Source of the DNA: Bacteroidota bacterium
Lineage (GTDB): Bacteria; Bacteroidota; Ignavibacteria; UBA10030
Reading direction: 5' to 3'
Length of the DNA: 8,868 nt
NCBI GenBank assembly: GCA_003453835.1
Contig: DMMN01000263.1
Location: forward strand, 4,077 to 12,944
Both the position numbers and the translations under genes were made by a program. A model generated the notes under the pieces. The model did not search any database. It saw only the letters and a list, made by a program, of their open reading frames with translations, and was not told the origin of the DNA. Of this stretch, positions 1 to 6,109 are shown piece after piece (the first letter of the stretch is position 1; each line of letters opens with the position of its first letter).

Positions 1-1
1 G

Positions 2-829
2 CACCGACTCAAAGAGAAGACGCTGCATTTCCGTGTCGTGTTCGACCGTGCATCGGACGAAGATGATTCGTTTCATCCCCTTGCCCATGAGTTCCTCCGA
101 CTCCACCGAGCCACAGATCGTCCTCTCCGGATTATCAACCCGTATGAGCTTCACAAGCGGGCATCGGACAAAGCGACCATGCACCTTGAGCTGTTGGCTC
201 ACGGCGTCGACGTCCCCTACACCATCATCGTCACTCCCTACAATCACAAGAAAGAACTTGAGCTTTCTCTCACTGATCTGGCTCGGCTCGGGCGTCCCTT
301 CATCATCAAGCCGGCAAATACCACGGGGGGCGGAATCGGAGTTGTTCTGGGCGCGGAGACCCTGAAGGACGTCCTCGAAACCCGTCAGCATCACAAGAAC
401 GACAAGTATCTTCTCCAGGAGTCTGTGAAGCCGGCGTATCTCTCGGAAAACCGTGGATGGTTCCGCGTTTTCTATGCCTTCGGCACAACGATTCCATGCT
501 GGTGGGACGACCAAACTCACGTGTATGAACGCGTTACCTTGGAGGATGAGCGAACCTTCGGTCTCGAGCGACTTCATGAGATTGCGGCAACGATTCAACA
601 AGCTTGTCATCTTGATTTCTTCTCAACGGAAGTAGTTTACGCGCGCGACCATCGTCTCATCGTCGTTGACTACGTGAACGAGATATGCGATATGCGCCTT
701 CAATCGAAATATCCCGACGGGGTGCCCGATCAGGTCGTCACCACCATTGCGGGCTTGATTGCCAATTTTGCCGCTGGACAGATCGACAATCCGACGGAAG
801 AGCGTTCGGTCTCCAGCTCAGCGAGGTGA
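2..829 (+). CDS. ATP-grasp domain protein (5' end outside window)
   Basis: The reading frame is open to the window edge. A GTG at 38 is the first possible start inside, but the in-frame residues before it (HRLKEKTLHFRVV) run smoothly into the protein, so the true start probably lies upstream. The visible 275 residues look like the central and C-terminal parts of a RimK/glutathione-synthetase-type ATP-grasp fold. A segment around 140-235 reads INPYELHKRASDKATMHLEL then VDVPYTIIVTPY, the usual pre-ATP helix. A glycine-rich ATP loop with its lysine (FIIKPANTTGGGIG) is encoded at 299-340. A late acidic/Asn motif (VVDYVNEICDMR) near 662-697 resembles the Mg-binding strand, with Asp at 668 and Asn at 677. 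Such enzymes join a carboxylate to an amine through an acyl-phosphate. The substrate cannot be told from sequence alone. Stop is TGA at 827. Confidence 0.8.
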   Translation, partial: HRLKEKTLHFRVVFDRASDEDDSFHPLAHEFLRLHRATDRPLRIINPYELHKRASDKATMHLELLAHGVDVPYTIIVTPYNHKKELELSLTDLARLGRPFIIKPANTTGGGIGVVLGAETLKDVLETRQHHKNDKYLLQESVKPAYLSENRGWFRVFYAFGTTIPCWWDDQTHVYERVTLEDERTFGLERLHEIAATIQQACHLDFFSTEVVYARDHRLIVVDYVNEICDMRLQSKYPDGVPDQVVTTIAGLIANFAAGQIDNPTEERSVSSSAR

Positions 830-839
830 GCTAACCAAT

Positions 840-857
840 GGGTGGAACCCGCCTTTT
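840..857 (+). terminator. Weak candidate terminator after ATP-grasp gene
   Basis: A short stem GGTGG / CCGCC (841-845 with 849-853, one G-T pair, 3-nt loop) is followed by TTTT at 854-857. It sits 11 nt after the stop codon. The stem is short and the T run brief, so it may be inefficient or chance. Confidence 0.3.
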
Positions 858-904
858 CAAGATCGACTTTAAGTGTTTCTGAGAATCTGTTGCTTCACGA
901 GGGC

Positions 905-933
905 TTGACTTTCTACGTGGGGTTTGATACATT
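905..933 (+). promoter_or_regulatory. Candidate sigma-70-like promoter for the CpoB-like gene
   Basis: TTGACT at 905-910 matches the -35 consensus at 5 of 6 positions. It is followed after exactly 17 nt by TACATT at 928-933, which matches the -10 consensus at 4 of 6. Transcription would begin near 940, about 43 nt before the ATG at 983. The same DNA also partly resembles the Bacteroidota-type -7 element (TAnnTTTG), so the sigma class is not certain. Confidence 0.5.
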
Positions 934-982
934 GCAGACGCTTTTTCTAACCTCATTCTAAACGCAAAAGCCTGGAGGCCTT

Positions 983-1723
983 ATGAGTCTCAATGTCGTT
1001 TTGGGGAAATTGAGTGCCCTGAAGATGCTCTCCATAGCCACAATGATGTTCAGCTCTTTGTGGGTAGGTTGTGAGAGTAGCGAGCAGGCAACACATCAGG
1101 ACTCGGATGAGCAAGCTCTTACGAGCTTTGTCGGCGATCAGAGACCCGAGTCCGCCCCCGCGATAGACACTCTCAGACTGGCACAATTGGAAGCTGAGAA
1201 CGGAGCACTTCGGCAGAAGATCGGGAGACTTGAACAGGACAATGGCATGTTGAGCTCTCGCGTGGCCGATCTCGAATCAAAGATCGTATCCACCACACGG
1301 GCGGTTGAGCCGGCAAGACCAGCGACACCGGCACCCTCGGCACCGACGCCTCCGCCAATCTCCTCGACAGGTTACGAAGGGGCAACGAAAGCATTCGGCC
1401 AGAAGGATTATGACAGTGCAATCAAAATGTACGATCAACTGCTCGGACAAGGAGTAAGCGAGGATCTAGCCGACAATTGCCACTACTGGATCGGTGAGTC
1501 ATACTATGGCAAGAAGAACTACAAGGATGCGATCAGTCATTTTGAAAAGGTGCCGGGCTACAAGACTTCTGAAAAGAAAGCTGACGCCTACTATATGATG
1601 GGTCGTTGCTATGAAATGATGAAAGACAACGCAAAAGCAAAGGCGATGTACGAGAAGATTGTGAAGGACTTTCCGACAAGCGACAAGGTGAAGAGGGCGA
1701 AGCAACGCTGGGGACAACTGTAA
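983..1723 (+). CDS. CpoB/YbgF-like lipoprotein: coiled coil plus TPR domain
   Basis: This 246-residue envelope protein is built like CpoB (YbgF), which in Proteobacteria links the Tol-Pal machinery to peptidoglycan synthesis in the periplasm. An N-terminal hydrophobic signal segment ends at Cys30 (L-W-V-G-C). This is a lipobox-like site, but Trp at -3 is atypical, so lipidation is likely rather than certain. Residues 66-101 form a near-perfect coiled coil: Leu at 69, 76, 83, 90 and 97 (d), and Leu66, Asn73, Ile80, Asn87, Val94, Ile101 (a). A Pro/Ala-rich linker spans about 109-126. Three TPR-like helical pairs fill 131-246, with the HYWIGESYY signature typical of YbgF. GGAGG at 974-978 lies 4 nt before the ATG. 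No tol or pal genes are visible nearby, so the Tol-Pal role is inferred only from architecture. The gene has its own promoter candidate and terminator. Confidence 0.85.
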   Translation: MSLNVVLGKLSALKMLSIATMMFSSLWVGCESSEQATHQDSDEQALTSFVGDQRPESAPAIDTLRLAQLEAENGALRQKIGRLEQDNGMLSSRVADLESKIVSTTRAVEPARPATPAPSAPTPPPISSTGYEGATKAFGQKDYDSAIKMYDQLLGQGVSEDLADNCHYWIGESYYGKKNYKDAISHFEKVPGYKTSEKKADAYYMMGRCYEMMKDNAKAKAMYEKIVKDFPTSDKVKRAKQRWGQL

Positions 1724-1746
1724 GCAGAGCACACTTTGATGGCACG

Positions 1747-1778
1747 AAACCCCCAGGGAGTCTTCCTGGGGGTTTTTT
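1747..1778 (+). terminator. Strong intrinsic terminator after the CpoB-like gene
   Basis: An 11-bp perfect stem (AAACCCCCAGG at 1747-1757 with CCTGGGGGTTT at 1765-1775) has a 7-nt loop and runs into six Ts at 1773-1778. It lies 23 nt after the stop codon. This is a canonical Rho-independent terminator. Confidence 0.93.
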
Positions 1779-1803
1779 GTTTCTTCTCAACTGGCAAAGC
1801 GCA

Positions 1804-1831
1804 TTTCGTGACGAGTTTGCCTATCACGAAA
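1804..1831. repeat. Small inverted repeat (8-bp arms)
   Basis: TTTCGTGA at 1804-1811 is the exact reverse complement of TCACGAAA at 1824-1831, with a 12-nt loop. It sits directly before the larger composite repeat at 1836-1969 and may be its outer flank or an unrelated hairpin. Confidence 0.5.
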
Positions 1832-1835
1832 GAGT

Positions 1836-1969
1836 CAGTCAGAGCGTAGTGAGCCCGGACGTTTCTTGTCGGGGCGAACGAAGTCGAAGACTGCGCAGAG
1901 CACGGTCTTCTTGCGGCACCCTTCGACTTCGTCCCGACAGACAACGTCGGGACTTCGCTTAGGGTGACC
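1836..1969. repeat. Composite intergenic element with long imperfect inverted termini
   Basis: The two halves are imperfect reverse complements. ACGAAGTCGAAG (1878-1889) pairs perfectly with CTTCGACTTCGT (1921-1932), and GTCGGG (1868-1873) pairs with CCCGAC (1933-1938) across a 4-nt bulge. Each half also holds its own small hairpin with a 7-nt loop: 1853-1860 with 1868-1875 (one mismatch) on the left, and GTCCCGAC 1931-1938 with GTCGGGAC 1946-1953 (perfect) on the right. On the right, CACCCT (1917-1922) pairs with AGGGTG (1961-1966). The centre (1890-1917) contains no ORF worth calling. The layout resembles a BIME/REP composite or a degraded MITE. I see no clear target-site duplication. The rest of 1724-2128 holds a terminator and no gene; a TTGACT at 2049-2054 is a possible -35 box without a convincing -10. 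Confidence 0.75.
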
Positions 1970-2128
1970 GCTCTTCTGTTCTCTTCCCACCATAATAGGT
2001 AAACTCGTGGTGTTTCGTTCCTTGAATCTCACCTCGTGCGTCGCTATATTGACTCCGCCTTTCCTGGAATCTGTTGTAGGTGGGAACCGCGATGTAAGAT
2101 GAAATCAGTCCTTTTTGGAGGAAGCAGA

Positions 2129-2599
2129 ATGAATCACGAGTACTTCATGCGCCTGGCGATTGAAAAGTGTTTTGAGGGGATTCGCTACGGACAGAGTCCC
2201 TTCGGCGCCTGCATCGTGAAGAGCGGAAAGGTTATTAGCTGCGTTCATAACACCGTATGGAAAAGCACCGACATCACGGCCCATGCTGAAGTTCACGCCA
2301 TTCGGGCGGCGTGTAAAAGACTGAAAACGGTGGACCTTTCGGGTTGCGTGATTTACTCAACCTGCGAGCCCTGCCCAATGTGTTTCAGTGCAATCCACTG
2401 GGCAAAAATATCGACGATTTACTACGGGTCCAACATCAGCGATGCGCAGAGCCTCGGTTTCGGCGAGTTGACAATCTCCAATAAACGAATGAAGTCGCTC
2501 GCGGGCAGTAGCGTGAAGGTGGTGGGTAATTTCCTGAGGGGGGAAGCGCTCGAGCTCTTCAATACGTGGATGATGCAGGAGAAAAGGCGACTGTACTAA
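2129..2599 (+). CDS. Guanine-deaminase-like nucleobase/nucleoside deaminase (CDA fold)
   Basis: A 156-residue zinc-dependent cytosolic deaminase, the same length as Bacillus subtilis GuaD, which converts guanine to xanthine plus ammonia. The HAE motif (His52, Glu54) and PCPMC motif (Cys82, Cys85) give the three zinc ligands and the proton-shuttle glutamate. Asn41 aligns with GuaD Asn42. The chain ends in Tyr156, as in GuaD, where the C-terminal tyrosine from the partner subunit helps close the active site. GuaD Asp114 (GFDD) is replaced here by Glu113 (GFGE), so substrate preference is less certain; ammeline or another base is possible. The ATG at 2129 is chosen over an in-frame ATG at 2036 because GGAGG (2117-2121) lies 7 nt before it and the protein then begins MNHE, like GuaD. 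radA follows 52 nt downstream on the same strand. Confidence 0.85.
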   Translation: MNHEYFMRLAIEKCFEGIRYGQSPFGACIVKSGKVISCVHNTVWKSTDITAHAEVHAIRAACKRLKTVDLSGCVIYSTCEPCPMCFSAIHWAKISTIYYGSNISDAQSLGFGELTISNKRMKSLAGSSVKVVGNFLRGEALELFNTWMMQEKRRLY

Positions 2600-2651
2600 T
2601 TCCTTGGATGCGACGAGATTTTTCCTAGCCGTCGCTGTGAAGGAGTAACAG

Positions 2652-4013
2652 ATGGCCAAAGTTCTGACGAAATATGTCTGTCAATCATGCGGGTATGTTT
2701 CGCCCCGCTGGGTAGGAAAGTGTCCCAATTGCAGCGAATGGAACACCTTTGTCGAAGAAGCCCCCTCCCCCATCAGGCTCTCGAAAAAACCGACAGGCGC
2801 AGCCTCGAAGATCGAGCCGGTGCCGATGGATCAGCTTGATCGCGAAGATGTTCCCCGCGTACGCACAAACATCGAGGAATTTGACCGCGTCCTTGGCGGC
2901 GGACTCGTGCCCGGTTCGCTTATTCTGCTCGGCGGCGACCCCGGCATCGGAAAATCCACCCTGATGATGCAGGTGGCCCTGCAACTGGGGAATCAGATCG
3001 TCCTCTATATTACAGGCGAAGAATCCGTCCGCCAGATCAAACTGCGGGCGGAGCGGTTGGAAGCGTCGGCAACCAAGAACATCCTTCTTCTTGCCGAGAC
3101 GAACCTCGACCTGATCCTCGATGTGATTGAACGGGGCACCCCGGATCTCATCATCGTCGATTCGATCCAAACGATGTATCGCCCCGGCCTGGAGAGCGCG
3201 CCAGGGAGCGTCAGCCAGGTGCGTGAATCGACAGCGCTCTTGCTGCGGCTTGCGAAGACACGCGGCATCCCGATCTTCGTTATCGGGCACGTGACAAAGG
3301 AAGGGATGATTGCCGGGCCCCGCGTGATCGAACACATGGTGGACACCGTCCTTCAGTTCGAGGGAGAGGCGCACTATTCCTACCGTATTCTGCGTGCATT
3401 GAAGAATCGATTCGGCTCGACGAATGAGATTGGGATTTTCGAAATGCACGAGACGGGTTTGCGCGAGGTGAAGAATCCGTCTGAAGCATTCCTTTCCGAG
3501 AGAAGATATGGAACCTCTGGCTCGACCGTCGTCTCGAGCATCGAGGGAACGAGACCCATTCTCATTGAAGTTCAGGCGCTCGTCACACCGACGAGCTACG
3601 GCATGCCCCAGCGGAACACGACCGGGTTCGACTATCGACGGCTCTCGCTTCTTCTCGCCGTCCTGGAGAAACGAGTCGGGCTTCACCTAGGGGGCTACGA
3701 CGTGTTCGTCAACATCGCGGGAGGTGTCAAGATCGATGAACCTGCCGTTGACCTCGGGATCGCCACTTCGATAACTTCCAGTCTTCGAGATGTGCCGGTC
3801 GATTCAAGTTGCGTCGCAGTCGGAGAGATCGGTCTCGGAGGCGAGATTCGAACCATCGGCAATATCGAGAAGCGAGTGCAGGAAGCGGCAAAGCTCGGCT
3901 TCAAGCGAATCGTCATCCCCCAGAACAACGTAAAGGGGTTAAAAGCTAATGGCGAGATTCAAATCGTGGGAGTCGATCGGATCGAAAAAGCCATGGAAGA
4001 ACTGCTCGGTTGA
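2652..4013 (+). CDS. radA: DNA repair protein RadA
   Basis: RadA is a RecA-like DnaB-type ATPase that drives branch migration and processing of recombination intermediates in the cytoplasm. At 453 residues it is of normal length. In order: a C4 zinc finger (Cys10, Cys13, Cys24, Cys27); a RecA-type ATPase core with Walker [11 protein letters not shown] at 94-103 and Walker B ending at Asp170 (LIIVDS); the RadA-specific KNRFG motif at 251-255; and a C-terminal Lon-protease-like domain from about 275 to the end. In that last domain the segment [13 protein letters not shown] stands where Lon carries its catalytic serine, so it is structural rather than proteolytic, as is normal for RadA. The start is supported by AAGGAG at 2640-2645, 6 nt before the ATG. 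A 6-bp inverted repeat (2610-2615 with 2630-2635) lies just upstream of the ribosome site. The next gene begins 18 nt after the stop. Confidence 0.98.
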   Translation: MAKVLTKYVCQSCGYVSPRWVGKCPNCSEWNTFVEEAPSPIRLSKKPTGAASKIEPVPMDQLDREDVPRVRTNIEEFDRVLGGGLVPGSLILLGGDPGIGKSTLMMQVALQLGNQIVLYITGEESVRQIKLRAERLEASATKNILLLAETNLDLILDVIERGTPDLIIVDSIQTMYRPGLESAPGSVSQVRESTALLLRLAKTRGIPIFVIGHVTKEGMIAGPRVIEHMVDTVLQFEGEAHYSYRILRALKNRFGSTNEIGIFEMHETGLREVKNPSEAFLSERRYGTSGSTVVSSIEGTRPILIEVQALVTPTSYGMPQRNTTGFDYRRLSLLLAVLEKRVGLHLGGYDVFVNIAGGVKIDEPAVDLGIATSITSSLRDVPVDSSCVAVGEIGLGGEIRTIGNIEKRVQEAAKLGFKRIVIPQNNVKGLKANGEIQIVGVDRIEKAMEELLG

Positions 4014-4031
4014 TCAAAGGAGAGGATAAGC

Positions 4032-4283
4032 ATGCAATGGATCGGTTATGTCGGGCTTTCTGCACTCGCGTTGTGCTGGATCCCGCAATCGATTGACACG
4101 GTGAAGCGCGGAACATGCGTCGTCAACCGGTGGTTTCTGATCCTCTCGTCATTCGGAAGTTTCTGTTTGGCTATTTATGCCGTGAGTCTGGGAGACGCTG
4201 TGTTCACCATCCTGAACACGCTTACGACTGCGGGCGCCCTGATCAACATGTACTTTGCGTTGTTTCCGAGGCCGCAAACATAG
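4032..4283 (+). CDS. Small three-helix PQ-loop membrane protein (SemiSWEET/LABN-like)
   Basis: This 83-residue protein is almost entirely hydrophobic, with three predicted membrane helices at about 3-20, 33-51 and 56-77. Helix 1 ends in the PQ motif (W-I-P-Q-S, Pro18-Gln19), followed by a short basic loop (KRG). One three-helix unit is the size of a bacterial SemiSWEET sugar transporter, which works as a dimer. Asn62 in helix 3 and the G-x6-Y-x5-D pattern (Gly42, Tyr49, Asp55) fit that fold. The tryptophan SemiSWEETs use for sugar stacking in helix 2 appears to be Leu46 here, and the second half also resembles the LABN domain (small proteins named after lipid A biosynthesis). The substrate is therefore unknown. 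AAAGGAGAGG at 4016-4025 precedes the ATG, and the gene starts 18 nt after radA, so it is surely co-transcribed. Confidence 0.85.
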   Translation: MQWIGYVGLSALALCWIPQSIDTVKRGTCVVNRWFLILSSFGSFCLAIYAVSLGDAVFTILNTLTTAGALINMYFALFPRPQT

Positions 4284-4335
4284 GCCTGTATTACCAACCC
4301 ATCGTTCACAACAGAATCCCACAGTAGATTTCTTT

Positions 4336-4959
4336 ATGAAGAAGCTCGTCCTCGCCACGCGCAACAGCTACAAGATCGAAGAGATCAAAACCCTCCTGGC
4401 GGATCTTGATCTGGAGATTGTTAGTCTTGACGACTTTCCCGCGGTTCCTCCCCTTGTTGAAGACGGCGCCACGATCGAGGAGAATTCTGTCAAGAAGGCG
4501 CGTGCGGTGTTTCATCACACGAAGCTTCCTTCGTTGGCGGATGATTCGGGACTCGAGGTTTTCTATCTTAACGGCAGGCCCGGCGTCCGATCCGCCCGGT
4601 ATACGGGGGATGATGCTTCCGATGAAGAGAACAACGGCAGATTGCTCAGCGAGATGCGTGGCGTTGCCCCGCGCCGAAGGCGTGCGCAGTTCAGAGCCGT
4701 CATCACGTTGGTGGGAAACGGGTTTCAAGAGTCGGCGGAGGGAGTCTGTCCGGGAAGATTGGCTGAATCGCCGCGTGGGACAAACGGTTTCGGGTACGAT
4801 CCGATCTTTGTTCCGGACGGCTTTGACAAAACGTACGCCGAGCTGACGGCAGAGGAAAAGAACCTCATCAGCCACAGGGCAAGAGCCCTGCAGAAGATGC
4901 GGGAAATCCTCAAGCTTTCGTCCTTCCTTCAATCGTCGCCAGCAGCAGCTCGAGGCTGA
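4336..4959 (+). CDS. rdgB: XTP/dITP diphosphatase (RdgB/HAM1 family)
   Basis: A cytosolic house-cleaning enzyme that hydrolyses dITP, ITP and XTP to the monophosphate plus pyrophosphate, keeping deaminated purines out of DNA and RNA. At 207 residues it is slightly longer than the 197 of E. coli RdgB. Family motifs are all present: the N-terminal VLATRNSYKIEE (Thr8, Asn10, Lys13), LADDSGLEV with the catalytic Asp69/Asp70 pair, GVRSARYTG at 83-91, the FGYDP purine-binding motif at 152-156, and SHR at 179-181. The ATG at 4336 gives the usual MKKLVLATRN beginning, though no convincing ribosome-binding site lies before it; an upstream in-frame ATG at 4255 would overlap the preceding gene and add unrelated residues. 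The last 17 or so codons overlap the 3' end of the convergent gene. Confidence 0.96.
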   Translation: MKKLVLATRNSYKIEEIKTLLADLDLEIVSLDDFPAVPPLVEDGATIEENSVKKARAVFHHTKLPSLADDSGLEVFYLNGRPGVRSARYTGDDASDEENNGRLLSEMRGVAPRRRRAQFRAVITLVGNGFQESAEGVCPGRLAESPRGTNGFGYDPIFVPDGFDKTYAELTAEEKNLISHRARALQKMREILKLSSFLQSSPAAARG

Positions 4960-6109
4960 ACGGTTTCTGCAGAAAACTGTCCAAACCCATGCGCATGCCG
5001 GCCCGCACCACGAACTCGTCGCTGATGGAACTCATCATAAGGAAGGGGATCTCTTTCAACTTCGGGTTGGACCGAACCTGTTGATAGAACTCAAGTCCGT
5101 TCATCTTCCCTTCTCCAAACATCAGATCGGAAAGAATGAGCGACGGCTCGACCTTCTCAACACACTCCAGCGCCTCTTCAACGTATTCCCTCGTCTCGAC
5201 GTTATAGCCGTGCTTCTTGAGCTGCATCGACAGAGAAAGCAGGAGCGTCCTTTCATCCTCAACGATCAGGATCGTCCCTTTTTTCTCCGAAGTACTGCGT
5301 GACCAGAGAATCTTTGCCTCGGCGCTCATGTGTTCTTCGATGCTGATGCTGAATTTCTCTCTCAGCATCTCAAGAATCTCTCCTTCACTCTTGCTGATGG
5401 TACCATCACGCCACGCTGCGCGTAGCGCTTCAACATACGCGTCCACGTGAACCTGCTTTTCAATCTCCTCATGCTCATCCGGAGTGATACCGAACATCGA
5501 TCGAATCTTTGCCAATTCTTGCTTTTCACCATCGGAGAGTTTCCCGTCATACCACATTTCTCTCAGCAGTTCACGATACATGGTGAGGCATGCCCGCTCA
5601 TCCGTTCGCGGCTCAACCATCTTCGCGTCCATCTCCACCGTTAACTCCCGTTGCGGAACAGCAACGATGACGGATTCTGCGGTTGCCTCGGCCGGCCCGA
5701 TCTTCATCCGCTTGTGAATGAGGTCCGAGTAGGCAAAAGCGAAGGGATTCTGCGGATCGATCGCATACACTTTTGCGATCTCGTTGAGAGCGGGGGCATA
5801 TTCCGACTTCTCGATGTGCTGTTCAGCCGCCCGCAGAAGGTCCGAGACACGTTGAAGGTGACGGTCTTCGTCTTGCACATCCGGCGGCTCGTCGTGGATC
5901 GCCCGCTCTTCGGCCTCGCGCATCTGGAGTCGAACGCGCTCGAGGAAAGACCTGGCATAGTAGTTTTTCGGATCAAGCTTCAGCGCATCCTCGATCTCCC
6001 GAGCTGCGCGCTCATAATCTCCCTCTCGCGCATGCTGATAGGCGGCTCGAAGATGGTCGGCGATCTGCCCCTTCTCGGAATGGCCGGCAGGTTTTTGCTT
6101 TTCGAGCAT
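4910..6109 (-). CDS. TPR - tandem TerB-like - receiver (REC) protein
   Basis: A 399-residue protein with an unusual order of parts. Residues about 14-135 contain two TPR-like helical pairs (17-50 and 89-122). Residues 178-220 and 225-267 are an internal duplication with period 47: both copies read Y-x2-L-R-x2-W-x-D-G-x-[LI]-S-x2-E and continue L-x2-[IL]-R-x2-F-x-I-x3-EH, like TerB-type helical domains. Residues 279-395 are a response-regulator receiver with Glu284/Asp285 (acid pocket), Asp328 (phospho-acceptor), Ser360 or Ser361 (switch) and Lys382 before Pro383. The loop after Asp328 is about two residues longer than usual and lacks the common proline. No DNA-binding or enzymatic output domain is present, so it probably signals through protein contacts. 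The ATG at 6109 is preferred to a TTG at 6157; neither has a good ribosome-binding site. No histidine kinase gene is visible nearby. Confidence 0.88.
   Translation of the reverse strand: MLEKQKPAGHSEKGQIADHLRAAYQHAREGDYERAAREIEDALKLDPKNYYARSFLERVRLQMREAEERAIHDEPPDVQDEDRHLQRVSDLLRAAEQHIEKSEYAPALNEIAKVYAIDPQNPFAFAYSDLIHKRMKIGPAEATAESVIVAVPQRELTVEMDAKMVEPRTDERACLTMYRELLREMWYDGKLSDGEKQELAKIRSMFGITPDEHEEIEKQVHVDAYVEALRAAWRDGTISKSEGEILEMLREKFSISIEEHMSAEAKILWSRSTSEKKGTILIVEDERTLLLSLSMQLKKHGYNVETREYVEEALECVEKVEPSLILSDLMFGEGKMNGLEFYQQVRSNPKLKEIPFLMMSSISDEFVVRAGMRMGLDSFLQKPFSLELLLATIEGRTKA

Noticed and set aside
1777..2032. Short open frames (about 60 codons) on both strands across the repeat region
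   Set aside because: They are products of the inverted-repeat sequence, lack ribosome-binding sites and contain low-complexity Arg/Ser-rich translations.
2036..2128. Longer N-terminus for the deaminase starting at ATG 2036
   Set aside because: The extra 31 residues do not resemble the family, and the strong Shine-Dalgarno sequence at 2117-2121 would lie inside the coding region.
2685..3686. 333-codon open frame on the minus strand antisense to radA
   Set aside because: RadA is unmistakable on the plus strand with all motifs intact. The antisense translation is rich in His, Arg and Asp with no recognisable domain, typical of a GC-rich shadow frame.
4306..4932. 208-codon open frame on the minus strand antisense to rdgB
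   Set aside because: It mirrors a well-conserved RdgB gene, shows no motifs of its own, and would overlap the end of the receiver gene on the same strand.
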